A DNA stretch of 64,000 bases from Sphingomonas sp. DG1-23 (GCF_030730875.1 NZ_JAVAMA010000004.1:1-64000), one strand, 5' to 3'; shown: positions 16,586 to 25,518, numbered from the stretch's first letter. A program made the numbers and translations. Notes: generated by a model not told the origin, from the sequence alone.

Positions 16586-19135
16586 TCAGCGCAGTGCCGA
16601 AGCGAGCGCGTGGGCGAGGCTGGCGAGCGTATAGGGCTTCTGGATCACCTGCGCGCCTTCGTGCTCGGGCGGCAGGCGGAGCTGCTCGCCATAGCCGGTG
16701 GCGAAGATATAGGGCACGCCCCGCGCGCGCAGCGCATCGGCGATCGACAGGCTGGTCTCGTTGCCGAGATTGACGTCGAGAACGGCGATTTCGAACGCGT
16801 CGCGGTCGAGCTCCTGCTGCGCCTGGCGGATGCTCGCCGCAGTGACCACGCGCGCGGCGCCGAGCCGGGCGAGGATGTCCTGGGCGTCCATCGCGATGAT
16901 CAGGCTGTCCTCGACCAGCAGCGCCGCACCCGTCAGCACGTCGCGGCGAACCTCGCTGTCGCGGGCGATGCTGACCGCCGCGGCGGGCGCCTTTGCGGGG
17001 TCGTCGGCGGCGACATGGCTGGCGGGGATGCAGAAATCCGCCTCGACCCCGGTGAGCGCATAGCGAACCTCGGCCTTGCCGCCGAGATCATAGGGAATCG
17101 AGCGCTGGATGATCGTGGTGCCGAAGCCCTGCCGTTTGGGCGGCTGGACCGCGGGGCCGCCGCGTTCGCGCCATTCGATCCGCAAATCGCCCTGGTCGTC
17201 GCGGTGCCACTCGACCTGGACGCTGCCGCTGTCCGAAAGCGCGCCATATTTGGCCGAATTGGTCATCAGTTCGTGGAAAACGAGCGCGAGCGTCGAAAAG
17301 GCGTTCGGGTGGAGCAACACCGCGGGACCGGCGCAGACGAGGCGCTGGCTCTTGCCGCCGAGATAGGCCGCGGCCTCGGTCTCGATCAGCCGGCCGAGCG
17401 GGGCGGCGCTCCAATTATCCTGGGTGATCTGGTCATGGGCGCGGGCGAGGCTCTCGATCCGGCCCTCGAGCAGCGAAATGGTGCTGCGCGTATCGGCATC
17501 GGGATCGAGCGACTGGCGGACCAGCCCGCGGATCAGGCTGAGAATGTTGCGGACGCGGTGGTTGAGCTCGGCGATGAGCAGTTCCTGCCGCTCCGAAAAG
17601 CGGCGCCGCTCTTCCTGCGCGTCGTCGGAGAGGCGCAGCACGACTTCGATCAGCGAGACGCGCAGCATCTCGGCGACGCGGACCTCGGCGGCCGAGAAAG
17701 GCTCGGAGCGGCCGCGGACTTCCTGGCTCCACAATTCGAAGCTCTTGCGCGGGGTGAGCCGCGGCCCGTTGGGGCCGAGCTGGGCAGGCTTGTGCGGATC
17801 GCCGGCCCATTTGACCGTGCGGACCTTTTCCTGCCGGAACAGCATCACGTAATCGCGCGGGCTGCGCGAGATCGGAATGGCAAGCAGACCCGCGGCAACG
17901 TCGCTGTAAGCATCGGCGGATTCGAGCGTCTCGGCCAGCCGGTCGGTCGCGAAGATGCGGCCGGCGGCCATCGCGCTGAGCCGGCGGACCAATGCGGGAA
18001 AAGCCTCGGGCGGCGGGGTCAGGCCGCTATGCGCGCATTTGCCGTCGATCCAGATCGCGATGCCGTCGCACGGCACGGTCTCGCGGAGCATCGCGCCGAG
18101 CCAGTCGGGATTGTCGAGCAAGGTCGCATCGCCGGCGACTGCGGCGAGCAACCGGTCGCTGCTCGCGCGGGCGCCGGTCTCATAGGCCTGCAATTGCTTG
18201 CGCTCGCGGCTCTCGAGCTTGAGCGCGAACATCTGGCCGAACAATTCGGCGATCGAGCGGCGCTCGAAGCTCGGGCGGCGGGCGCTGTAATGGTGACAGG
18301 CGAACAGGCCCCAGAGCTGCCCCTCGACGATGATCGAGATCGACAGCGACGCGCCGACGCCCATATTCTTGAGATATTCGATGTGGATCGGCGAGACGGA
18401 GCGGAGCACCGACAGCGACAGGTCGACCGGCGCGCCGGTCTCGTCGAGGCGCGGCAGGATCGGGACCGGACTGGCCTCGATATCGGCGATGACCCGGAAC
18501 GGCGTGCGGACGTAGAGCTTGCGCGCCTGTTGCGGGATGTCCGAGGCGGGGTAGCGCAGGTCGAGGAAGCTGCCGATCCCGGCGCGCGCCGCCTCGGCGA
18601 CGACTTCGCCCGAGCCGTCGCGATCGAAACGATAGACCATGACGCGGTCGAACCCGGTCAGCGCGCGGACCTGGCGGGCCCCTTCGCGGTAGAAGCTGGA
18701 GGTGTCGCCGGTCGCGTCGAGCCGCGCCATCATCGCACGGATCGCCGAACCGGCGTCGGTGGCGGTCTCGTCGCTGCTGTCCTCGCCTTCGATGATCAGG
18801 ACGTCGCCGATCATGTGGAGCGCGAAATCGAGGCGGCGGCCATTGGGGAGGGTGAGCCCGAACATGCGCTCGACCGCATCGGGACCGCGCAGCATCGCGA
18901 GGCGATTGCGCAAGGTGTGGACGGCGTGCTCGCCGAACAGCGGGATCGCCGACGTGCCGAGCAGATCGCCCGCCTCGACGCCGAAGAATTCGTGGATGTT
19001 CGCCGAGGCGCGGCGGATCAGCCAGTCGGTCGACAATGCGAGCAGGAAGCCGAAGGGCTGGATCGCGCCGAGCTCGTGGATCGGCTCGCGATCGCAATTG
19101 GTCAGGTCGACTTCGAAATCGCCGGAATCCGCCAA
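16586..19135 (-). CDS. bphP: Bacteriophytochrome with HWE-type histidine kinase and receiver domain
   Basis: An 849-residue red/far-red light sensor. Cys14 in LTNCDREPIH is the biliverdin attachment site. The PAS domain (about 15-120), GAF domain with PASDIP at 196-201 and PHY domain with the tongue motif PRKSFELW at 462-469 are intact. The kinase is HWE/HisKA_2 type with His526 in ELNHRVRN. A receiver domain occupies 736-849, with phospho-acceptor Asp787 in VLDVNLG. The start was set at TTG 19135 because conserved phytochrome sequence begins there; the frame upstream runs through bphO. It follows bphO directly, which makes its chromophore. Confidence 0.93.
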   Translation of the reverse strand: MADSGDFEVDLTNCDREPIHELGAIQPFGFLLALSTDWLIRRASANIHEFFGVEAGDLLGTSAIPLFGEHAVHTLRNRLAMLRGPDAVERMFGLTLPNGRRLDFALHMIGDVLIIEGEDSSDETATDAGSAIRAMMARLDATGDTSSFYREGARQVRALTGFDRVMVYRFDRDGSGEVVAEAARAGIGSFLDLRYPASDIPQQARKLYVRTPFRVIADIEASPVPILPRLDETGAPVDLSLSVLRSVSPIHIEYLKNMGVGASLSISIIVEGQLWGLFACHHYSARRPSFERRSIAELFGQMFALKLESRERKQLQAYETGARASSDRLLAAVAGDATLLDNPDWLGAMLRETVPCDGIAIWIDGKCAHSGLTPPPEAFPALVRRLSAMAAGRIFATDRLAETLESADAYSDVAAGLLAIPISRSPRDYVMLFRQEKVRTVKWAGDPHKPAQLGPNGPRLTPRKSFELWSQEVRGRSEPFSAAEVRVAEMLRVSLIEVVLRLSDDAQEERRRFSERQELLIAELNHRVRNILSLIRGLVRQSLDPDADTRSTISLLEGRIESLARAHDQITQDNWSAAPLGRLIETEAAAYLGGKSQRLVCAGPAVLLHPNAFSTLALVFHELMTNSAKYGALSDSGSVQVEWHRDDQGDLRIEWRERGGPAVQPPKRQGFGTTIIQRSIPYDLGGKAEVRYALTGVEADFCIPASHVAADDPAKAPAAAVSIARDSEVRRDVLTGAALLVEDSLIIAMDAQDILARLGAARVVTAASIRQAQQELDRDAFEIAVLDVNLGNETSLSIADALRARGVPYIFATGYGEQLRLPPEHEGAQVIQKPYTLASLAHALASALR

Positions 19136-19137
19136 GT

Positions 19138-19716
19138 TCAGCCTTTCGCCCAACGTTGTGCGGAACGCTCGAATGCCGCGAACACGGTGTGCGCGGCGGC
19201 TAACGCGGACTGCAACTGGGCCGGCTGATAGAGGATAGTGTCGAAACGATCCAGCAAATTGCGCCACTTTTCAGGCGGTTGATCTGCATCAAGGTAGGCG
19301 CGGGGGAAGCTGGGCGGCACCTGGCGGGCGAGAAAGCGGCCGCCGAGGCGCGAGCCTTCGAGGACATAGAGCGCGCCGGCGATGGCGGCTTCGTCCCATT
19401 TTCCGTCAACCCCGCGAAAGCCGGGATCTCCGGGCGCAAACGACGCAGCTTGCTGCACGAGGTCCCGGCTTTCGCCGGGGTGACGGAGAAACGCCAGATC
19501 CTCGCGGAGCAGCGCGCCGCGCTTGCGTTCTTCCCAATCCGGCGTGATTTGCACGCCCGGAAGCGCCGCCTCCAGCGGCAGCACCACTTCGGCGTGCGCG
19601 CGCAGGAAGGCGGCGTAGCTCTGGCGGTCGGTCAGGTCGAACCCGGCAAAAGCCCTGTCGACCCGATCGTGCGCCTCGGCGGTGCCGGCGCGGAGGGCCT
19701 TGTGAGTCGCGTTCAA
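19138..19716 (-). CDS. bphO: Biliverdin-producing heme oxygenase, with an in-frame repeat insertion
   Basis: A 192-residue heme oxygenase supplying biliverdin to the phytochrome downstream. His16 in AEAHDRVD is the likely heme ligand, and GALYVLEGSRLGGRFLAR at 114-130 is the family core. The TTG start overlaps the purB stop (TTGA), and the gene ends 2 bases before the bphP start, so the three genes are translationally linked. Odd feature: residues 78-105 (RHPGESRDLVQ... to FRGVDGK) are encoded by a genomic palindromic repeat and have no counterpart expected in the family. Frame is kept, so the enzyme may still work with a loop insertion. Confidence 0.88.
   Translation of the reverse strand: MNATHKALRAGTAEAHDRVDRAFAGFDLTDRQSYAAFLRAHAEVVLPLEAALPGVQITPDWEERKRGALLREDLAFLRHPGESRDLVQQAASFAPGDPGFRGVDGKWDEAAIAGALYVLEGSRLGGRFLARQVPPSFPRAYLDADQPPEKWRNLLDRFDTILYQPAQLQSALAAAHTVFAAFERSAQRWAKG
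19405..19484. repeat. Palindromic repeat inside bphO
   Basis: About 80 bases. The left arm CCCCGCGAAAGCCGGGATCT and right arm GTCCCGGCTTTCGCCGGGGT are near-perfect reverse complements, flanked by GTCA and TGAC. It is the same class as the intergenic copy at 55059-55167. It reads through in the bphO frame as RHPGESRD...GDPGFR. Confidence 0.85.
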
Positions 19717-21023
19717 GCGAAGACGCGGTCGAAGATCGTGTCGACCTGTTTGAAATGATAATCGAGGTCGAACTTGTCCTCGAGTTCCTCGGCGGATAGC
19801 GCTGCGGCGACTTCGGGATCGGCCTTGAGCAATTCGAGCAGCGAGAGCTGGCCGTCGGATTCCCACACCTTCATCGCGTTGCGCTGGACGAGGCGATAGC
19901 TGTCCTCTCTGGACACCCCGGCCTGGGTGAGCGCGAGCAGGACGCGCTGCGAATGGACGAGGCCGCCCATGCGATCGAGATTCTTCTGCATCCGCGCAGG
20001 GTAGACGAGGAGCTTGTCCATCACCCCGGTGAGGCGGGCGAGCGCGAAGTCGAGCGTGATCGTCGCATCGGGACCGATATAGCGCTCGACCGAGGAATGG
20101 CTGATGTCGCGCTCGTGCCACAGCGCGACATTCTCCATCGCGGGGATCGTCGCGCTGCGGACCATGCGGGCGAGGCCGGTGAGATTCTCGGTAAGCACCG
20201 GGTTTCGCTTGTGCGGCATCGCGCTGCTGCCCTTCTGGCCGGGCGAGAAATATTCCTCGGCCTCGAGCACTTCGGTGCGCTGCAAGTGACGGACCTCGAC
20301 CGCGAGGCGCTCGATCGAGCTGGCGATCACGCCGAGGGTGGCGAAGAACATCGCGTGGCGATCGCGCGGGATCACCTGGGTCGAGACCGGTTCCACCGAC
20401 AGGCCGAGCTTCGCCGCGACATGCGCCTCCACGCGCGGATCGATATTGGCGAAGGTGCCGACCGCGCCCGAGATCGCGCAGGTGGCGATGTCTTCGCGGG
20501 CGGCGAGCAGGCGGGCGCGGTTGCGCTTGAACTCGGCATAGGCCTCGGCGAGCTTGAGGCCGAAAGTGACCGGCTCGGCGTGGATGCCATGGCTGCGGCC
20601 GATCGTCGGGGTGAGCTTGTGTTCGAAGGCGCGGCGCTTGAGCACTTCGAGGAGCTTGTCGAGATCGGCGAGCAGGATGTCGGCGGCACGGGCGAGCTGG
20701 ACCGCGAGGCAGGTGTCGAGCACGTCGCTGCTGGTCATGCCCTGATGCATGAAGCGCGCCTCGTCGCCGACCTGCTCGGCGACCCAGGTGAGGAAGGCGA
20801 TGACGTCGTGCTTGGTGACGGCCTCGATCGCGTCGATCGCGGCGACGTCGATCTGGGGCTTGGTCGCCCACCAGTCCCACAAGGCCTTGGCCGCCGCTTT
20901 GGGCACCACGCCGAGCTCGGCGAGCGCCTCGGTCGCGTGCGCCTCGATCTCGAACCAGATCGCGAAGCGGGTTTCGGGAGACCAGATCGCAGTCATTTCG
21001 GACCGCGCGTAACGGGGGACCAT
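19713..21023 (-). CDS. purB: Adenylosuccinate lyase
   Basis: A 436-residue enzyme of purine synthesis that removes fumarate from SAICAR and from adenylosuccinate. The superfamily signature GSSAMPHKRNP is present near residue 264. SSDVLDTCLAVQL and TIGRSHGIHAEP are the other two conserved active-site regions. Length is normal. It is the first gene of a linked set with bphO and bphP: the bphO TTG overlaps the purB stop. The light-sensor genes are therefore probably co-expressed with purine synthesis, which is unusual. Confidence 0.97.
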   Translation of the reverse strand: MVPRYARSEMTAIWSPETRFAIWFEIEAHATEALAELGVVPKAAAKALWDWWATKPQIDVAAIDAIEAVTKHDVIAFLTWVAEQVGDEARFMHQGMTSSDVLDTCLAVQLARAADILLADLDKLLEVLKRRAFEHKLTPTIGRSHGIHAEPVTFGLKLAEAYAEFKRNRARLLAAREDIATCAISGAVGTFANIDPRVEAHVAAKLGLSVEPVSTQVIPRDRHAMFFATLGVIASSIERLAVEVRHLQRTEVLEAEEYFSPGQKGSSAMPHKRNPVLTENLTGLARMVRSATIPAMENVALWHERDISHSSVERYIGPDATITLDFALARLTGVMDKLLVYPARMQKNLDRMGGLVHSQRVLLALTQAGVSREDSYRLVQRNAMKVWESDGQLSLLELLKADPEVAAALSAEELEDKFDLDYHFKQVDTIFDRVFA

Positions 21024-21086
21024 GGGATACCTTTCGCCGGGAGTTGGCGCGCCGATAGCAAGCGGGGCCTCGACTTTCCAGCGCCG

Positions 21087-21728
21087 CTAGACCTTCCAGC
21101 GGAAGCGGCCGGTGATCGGCCAGGCACGCAACGCATCCTCTTCGCGCGCGCCGCGGCCGATATTGTGGAGGATCAGCGGGCCCTGCGCGCCGGGCAGATC
21201 GGACACGAAACCGATATGCGGGACATTCCCGCCGGCGCCATTCGAGGGCGCCGAGGTGAAGATGTCGCCCGGCTGCCAGCCCTTGCCGTCCGCGGGCACG
21301 GGCAGTTCGGCGCCCATCCGCGCGAAGAAGCGGGCGAGGTTGGGCACGCGGCGGTGATCGATGTTGCGATCGGGACGGCGCAGGCCCCATTTCTTCGGGT
21401 AGGCGGCGAAGGCCTTGCGCATGTCGGCGTTGACCAGGACCTGGAGATCGATGCCGAACGCGTCGCGATAGGCGCGGATCAGCACGTCGGTGCACACGCC
21501 CTTTTCGCGCGGCACGTCGCCGCCCGGGAAAGCGAGGCTGGTATAGGCCGGGTCGTAATGCAGCGTGACGCCAACCTGTGCGCGTGCGGCGGCGAGCAGC
21601 TTGCCGGCGCGGTCGCTCGACGGGAGGCGTTGGCGTGCGACCGGCGTGGCGGGCGCCTGCGCGGCGCCGCATCCGGCGAGTCCCGCGGCCATGCCCAGGA
21701 ACAGGGTTCTGCGGTCGATTATCTGCAT
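21087..21728 (-). CDS. DUF1287 family lipoprotein (amidase-like)
   Basis: A 213-residue exported protein. The start at 21728 gives a twin-arginine-like DRRTLFLGMAAGLAGC with a lipobox GLAGC; the frame is open for another 32 codons upstream, but that part is not signal-like. The mature part carries the DUF1287 pattern: YDPAYTSLAFPGGDVP, GVCTDVLIRAYRDA with the likely catalytic Cys, DRNIDHRRVPNL and HIGFVSD. The family is related to NlpC/P60-type cysteine peptidases. It lies about 60 bases upstream of purB in the same direction. Substrate is probably cell wall or peptide; not shown. Confidence 0.83.
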   Translation of the reverse strand: MQIIDRRTLFLGMAAGLAGCGAAQAPATPVARQRLPSSDRAGKLLAAARAQVGVTLHYDPAYTSLAFPGGDVPREKGVCTDVLIRAYRDAFGIDLQVLVNADMRKAFAAYPKKWGLRRPDRNIDHRRVPNLARFFARMGAELPVPADGKGWQPGDIFTSAPSNGAGGNVPHIGFVSDLPGAQGPLILHNIGRGAREEDALRAWPITGRFRWKV

Positions 21729-21926
21729 ATCCGGCACAAGCCGTGGCAATTGCGACACAGCGCAAACGAAATGCGATGAGGCGTCATTTATGGGGGATGA
21801 ACCGTGAATGACGTTTCTGATCAACGGAACAACGTGGCGCGTTCATAGGTTCATAGATGTGAATAGTGAAAGTTTTATGCTCTGCCGGCGTAGAACAGGC
21901 CGAGCAAACAACAGGAGATAAACCCG

Positions 21927-22553
21927 ATGATCAAGTCCGTTCTTCTTGCGACGTCTATGCTGATTGCGGCCCCTGCCTTTGCACAGGACAAGCCGGCGCC
22001 TGAAACTACGCAGAATCAGCCGCAGACGCCGCCGGCTGCCGCGCCGGCCCAGCCGCCCGCGACGACCGATGACGCCGCGCCGGGCACGCAGGGCTCGGGC
22101 ACCGTCGAGGAAGCGCCGACCGCGGCGCCCGCGCCGGCGACCGAGGCCGCGCAGCCGACCCCGAGCCAGCCCGCTGCTCCGCCGGCGGCGCAGCCCGCGC
22201 CTCCCGAGCCTGCTGCCCCGACCGCGCCCGAAGCCGCGACCCCGGGTACCAGCGGTGCCGGTACCGCAGCTGCGGCAGCGCCGGCGACCCAGCCTGCCAC
22301 GACGTCGGCGCAGGTTGCCGAGGCAGTGGGCCGCGATTTCGGCACCTATGACAAGGATGCCAACGGCATGCTGACCCAGGCCGAGTTCGGCGCATGGGTG
22401 GGCACGCTGCGCAAGGCTTCGGAGCCGGCATTCGCGCCGGGTTCGCCCGAAGCGAATGTCTGGCTCGGCCAGGCCTTTGCCCAGGCAGACACCGACAAGA
22501 ACAAGTCGGTCAACCAGGCCGAGTTGGTGACTTTCCTGACCCCCAAGAAGTAG
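21927..22553 (+). CDS. Secreted EF-hand protein with Pro/Ala-rich linker
   Basis: A 208-residue protein with a clean signal peptide (MIKSVLLATSMLIAAPAFAQ). Residues about 22-125 are a low-complexity Pro/Ala/Thr linker. Two EF-hand loops follow in the last 80 residues: DKDANGMLTQAEF and DTDKNKSVNQAEL. These bind calcium in similar proteins. It is probably periplasmic or cell-surface. A strong terminator follows 38 bases after the stop. Function beyond calcium binding unknown. Confidence 0.85.
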   Translation: MIKSVLLATSMLIAAPAFAQDKPAPETTQNQPQTPPAAAPAQPPATTDDAAPGTQGSGTVEEAPTAAPAPATEAAQPTPSQPAAPPAAQPAPPEPAAPTAPEAATPGTSGAGTAAAAAPATQPATTSAQVAEAVGRDFGTYDKDANGMLTQAEFGAWVGTLRKASEPAFAPGSPEANVWLGQAFAQADTDKNKSVNQAELVTFLTPKK

Positions 22554-22590
22554 GTTTACCGCGCCCCGTACGCATGGCGCACCTCCCGAG

Positions 22591-22624
22591 CGGCCGCCGG
22601 ACTCGTCTCCGGCGGCCGTTTGCT
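22591..22624 (+). terminator. Rho-independent terminator after the EF-hand gene
   Basis: An 11-base-pair perfect stem, CGGCCGCCGGA at 22591-22601 and TCCGGCGGCCG at 22608-22618, with a 6-base loop and a TTTGCTATT tail. Confidence 0.8.
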
Positions 22625-23222
22625 ATTGCAACTTTGAGCCCAGCTTCGCCGCTTTTAGCCTGGAGAACGCTGAAGCAATTGCTGCATCGCGCTTTTCCGG
22701 CGGACCCAGCTTTGGTCGCTTATCGCATCCATAGGCTATGATGCCCGAGAAGATCGAATCCGGCGGGGACGGTAAGAACTTGTCGTCGGTTTCGCTAATA
22801 ACTGATCCAAGAAATCTGGAGCCGTACCAGGCTCCGCCTCGATCGTCGCGTATCGTGCGGTCGAGGCAATTGACCGTATACCGGTTGAACATTCGATCCG
22901 CCCCCTGTGGCTGCGGAGGAGAGAATATGAAAATCAGATCGACTTTGCGTTCTTCCTTCGAACCCGTTGGATCAATGCCGATCAGCATCGCCTGGTACGG
23001 CTGCTCGTCGGACGGGTAGTATCCCAGCAACTGCCACTCGCTATCGGGTGAGGGAAGTGCCTCAGCATCTTGAATCTGTGCTGCCGCCCGGGACCGGGCA
23101 TGCGCGGGATGCATTGCGAGGATGCCGAGCAGGCCCAAGCATACGTGCAAATATCGCAATCTGGTTTCCCTTGATTTGGATTCTGGCGCTACGACACCAG
23201 TCTGCCATTCATCGAGCGCCAT
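22623..23222 (-). CDS. Hypothetical secreted protein, 199 aa
   Basis: The N-terminus has a hydrophobic segment YLHVCLGLLGILAMHPAHA at about residues 24-42 that would work as a signal peptide; the true start may be later than the ATG at 23222. The mature part has one disulfide-like pair (VNCLDRTIR and AYGCDKRPK) and resembles small 'surface-adhesin E'-like proteins in spacing around NCLDRT. Its end abuts the terminator of the EF-hand gene from the opposite side. GC here is a little lower than in neighbours. Function unknown. Confidence 0.65.
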   Translation of the reverse strand: MALDEWQTGVVAPESKSRETRLRYLHVCLGLLGILAMHPAHARSRAAAQIQDAEALPSPDSEWQLLGYYPSDEQPYQAMLIGIDPTGSKEERKVDLIFIFSPPQPQGADRMFNRYTVNCLDRTIRDDRGGAWYGSRFLGSVISETDDKFLPSPPDSIFSGIIAYGCDKRPKLGPPEKRDAAIASAFSRLKAAKLGSKLQ

Positions 23223-23237
23223 GTTCGTATGGGCGAC

Positions 23238-23921
23238 CTAGATCAGTCCCTGCGCGCGCAGGCTGGCATGGCCGTCGCTGCCCATGATGATGTGATCGTG
23301 GACGGCGATGCCGAGCCGCTTGCCCGCTTCGGCGATCTGGCGCGTGATATCGATATCGGCGCGGCTGGGCGAGGGATCGCCCGAGGGGTGGTTGTGGACG
23401 AGGATGATCGCGGCCGAGCCGAGATCGATCGCCCGGCGGATGACTTCGCGGACATAGACCGGGGCCTGATCGATCGAACCTTCGTTCATCAATTCGTCGC
23501 GGATCAGCATGTTGCGCGCATTGAGGTGGAGGACGCGGACCCGCTCGATCGCGTGATGCGCCATGTCGGCGCGGAGATAGTCGAGCAGCGCCTGCCAATT
23601 GGCGAGGACCGGCCGCGCGGCGACCTGATCGCGGAGCAGGCGCAGGGCGGCGGCGTGCGCGGCTTTCAATGCGGCGGCGCTGGTCTCGCCCATTCCGGGG
23701 ATTCGGGCGAGCGCCTCGGCATCGGCGGTGAGCAGGCCGGCGATTCCGCCGAATTCGGTGAGCAGGGCCTTGGCGAGCGGCTTGGTGTCGCGGCGGGGGA
23801 TGGCAAGCGCAAGGAGATATTCGATCAATTCGTGATCGAGCAATGCGCCGGGCCCGCCTTCGAACAGGCGCCGGCGGAGGCGCGCGCGGTGGCCGAGATT
23901 GTCGGGAGGATCGGCGGGCAT
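23238..23921 (-). CDS. radC: RadC family protein (JAMM/MPN+ domain)
   Basis: A 227-residue protein. N-terminal helix-hairpin-helix-like part includes ARIPGMGETSAAALKAAHA near 72-90. The JAMM metalloprotease motif is complete: HNHPSGDPSPSRAD at 176-189 gives His176, His178 and Asp189, with Glu148 upstream as fourth residue. The start was moved to the ATG at 23921 because the longer frame begins inside a palindromic repeat. Despite the name, a role in DNA repair is doubtful for this family; the biochemical activity is not established. Confidence 0.92.
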   Translation of the reverse strand: MPADPPDNLGHRARLRRRLFEGGPGALLDHELIEYLLALAIPRRDTKPLAKALLTEFGGIAGLLTADAEALARIPGMGETSAAALKAAHAAALRLLRDQVAARPVLANWQALLDYLRADMAHHAIERVRVLHLNARNMLIRDELMNEGSIDQAPVYVREVIRRAIDLGSAAIILVHNHPSGDPSPSRADIDITRQIAEAGKRLGIAVHDHIIMGSDGHASLRAQGLI

Positions 23922-23950
23922 GGAGTGGAGTATAGCTGCATAAATCCATC

Positions 23951-24186
23951 CGTCATGCCGGACTTGTTCCGGCATCCACCGCCGCGAGGGAGAAGCCGGA
24001 GCCTCTGGTCTTTCGCTCGAAGACGCGGTGGACCCCGGCACAAGACCAGGGTGACGGTCGTGGAAGGATTGCGGGCTGTTGAAGCGTCGAACGGGCTCGT
24101 GCCTGGTTCGGCGCCCTCAGGCTGGTCCAGGGCGCTCGCTTCGCTCGCGCCCCACCCCCGACCCCTCCCTTGAAAGGGCGGGGCTC
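23951..24186. repeat. Two adjacent intergenic palindromic elements
   Basis: The first (about 23951-24056) has arms CGTCATGCCGGACTTGTTCC and GACCCCGGCACAAGACCAGG, of the GTCA...TGAC class. The second (about 24120-24186) has CCCCACCCCCGACCCCTCCC and a TTGAAAGGGCGGGG end with a GCTCGCTTCGCTCGC hairpin. They fill most of the 411-base gap upstream of the ATP synthase operon. Confidence 0.65.
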
Positions 24187-24230
24187 ATTTGCGGTACGCC
24201 ACGGCCAGCCTTGCGAAAATTGCGCAACGG

Positions 24231-24259
24231 TTGACTCAGCCGGCCCCCCATCCTAATCG
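24231..24259 (+). promoter_or_regulatory. Candidate promoter of the ATP synthase F0 operon
   Basis: TTGACT at 24231-24236 and TAATCG at 24254-24259 with a 17-base spacer, about 75 bases before the first gene. The -35 is one base from consensus. Confidence 0.6.
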
Positions 24260-24332
24260 GCGCGTGCCTTGGCGGGCTCGCCGCTCGGCACATGCGTCTG
24301 GCCTGCCGGAAACGGCTGAACGGGAGAGACAA

Positions 24333-24650
24333 TTGGCCGAGAACGAGCCCGGACTGGACCCCTTGCCCGAGGATGCCCGCCTTAACTCGCTCGACGAGCG
24401 ATTGCGGCGAGCCAAATCGGACGAGGCGATCAGGACCGGCGCCGTGGATACCAGGGGCGATGCCAGCTATCGCCTCGGGAACCGCGTGCTGGCCGAACTG
24501 ATCGGTTCCATGATCGGAGGGGCAGTAATCGGCGCTACGCTCGATTGGCTGCTGGGAACCTCCCCGTGGCTCCTGCTCGTGCTCCTGTTCCTCGGAATAG
24601 GCAGTGCTTTCAGGAACATCATCAGGATTTCGAACCAGCGCCCGAAGTGA
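24333..24650 (+). CDS. atpI: F0F1 ATP synthase assembly protein AtpZ/AtpI-like
   Basis: A 105-residue protein with a charged N-terminus and two membrane helices (about 55-71 and 76-93). LAELIGSMIGGAVIGATLDW and LLLVLLFLGIGSAFRNI are typical of the AtpI/AtpZ group that precedes atpB in alphaproteobacteria and aids c-ring assembly or ion supply. The TTG at 24333 was chosen since GGGAGAG lies 4-10 bases upstream; the open frame upstream of it runs through the promoter. First gene of the F0 operon. Confidence 0.8.
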   Translation: MAENEPGLDPLPEDARLNSLDERLRRAKSDEAIRTGAVDTRGDASYRLGNRVLAELIGSMIGGAVIGATLDWLLGTSPWLLLVLLFLGIGSAFRNIIRISNQRPK

Positions 24651-24689
24651 CTCTTCGGGCGCTTTGGCTAATGAAACGGATCAACGCAC

Positions 24690-25472
24690 GTGGCGGCTGA
24701 ATCAGGCAAGATCGACCCGATGCACCAGTTCGAGGTGCAGACGATCTGGGACGGCTTCAACATTGCCGGCCATCAGATCGCCTTCACCAATTCGGCGCTG
24801 TGGATGTGCGTCGCGGCGCTCGTCCTCTGGGCATTCATGCTCGGCGGCATGAAGCGCGCGGTGGTGCCCGGCCGCTGGCAGATGATGGTCGAGAATTTCA
24901 CCGGCTTCATCGATTCGATGCTGGCGCAGAATATCGGCAAGGACGGGCGCAAATACCTGCCTTACGTGTTCTCGCTGTTCATGTTCATCCTGTTCGCCAA
25001 CGTGCTCGGGCTGCTGCCTTTGGGCCTGGTGGGCATCCACCCGTTCACCTTCACCAGCCACTTCACCGTCACCGGCGTGCTGGCGATCATGAGCTTCTCG
25101 ATCGTGCTGATCGTCGGCTTCTGGAAGCACGGGTTCAAGTTCTTCAGCCTGTTCGTGCCGCACGGCACGCCGCTGTGGCTGATCTGGCTGATCCCCGCGA
25201 TCGAGTTCGTCTCGTTCATGGTGCGCCCGTTCAGCCTCGGCCTGCGACTGTTCGTCGCGATGATCGCCGGGCACATCCTGCTCAAGGTGCTCGCGGGTTT
25301 CGTGATCAACGCCGGCAATGCCGGACTGGTCCCCGGCCTCGGCGTCGGCATCCCCAGCTTCGCATTGATGGTCGGCATCTCGGCGCTCGAAATCCTCGTC
25401 GCCGGCATCCAGGCCTATGTCTTTGCGCTGCTCACGTCGCTGTACATCAACGACGCCGAGCATCTGCACTGA
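24690..25472 (+). CDS. atpB: ATP synthase F0 subunit a
   Basis: A 260-residue membrane protein forming the proton half-channels against the c-ring. The essential stator Arg lies in SLGLRLFVAMIAGH near residue 187, and five to six hydrophobic helices are visible. The gene starts with GTG, overlapping a nine-codon ATG frame at 24671-24700 whose stop falls just inside atpB; this could couple translation weakly. N-terminal GKIDPMHQFEVQ is typical of sphingomonad AtpB. Confidence 0.96.
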   Translation: MAAESGKIDPMHQFEVQTIWDGFNIAGHQIAFTNSALWMCVAALVLWAFMLGGMKRAVVPGRWQMMVENFTGFIDSMLAQNIGKDGRKYLPYVFSLFMFILFANVLGLLPLGLVGIHPFTFTSHFTVTGVLAIMSFSIVLIVGFWKHGFKFFSLFVPHGTPLWLIWLIPAIEFVSFMVRPFSLGLRLFVAMIAGHILLKVLAGFVINAGNAGLVPGLGVGIPSFALMVGISALEILVAGIQAYVFALLTSLYINDAEHLH

Positions 25473-25518
25473 GTTTTCCCGTAAACGTAACAACGCAATA
25501 CACGCAGGAGTGATTTAA

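Noticed and set aside
16208..19228. 1006-codon open frame antisense to bphP
   Set aside because: Typical high-GC shadow frame opposite a long gene; composition is Arg/Ala/Asp-rich with no motif.
19138..21765. 875-codon minus-strand frame
   Set aside because: Only the last 192 codons (bphO) are coding; the rest is purB read in another frame.
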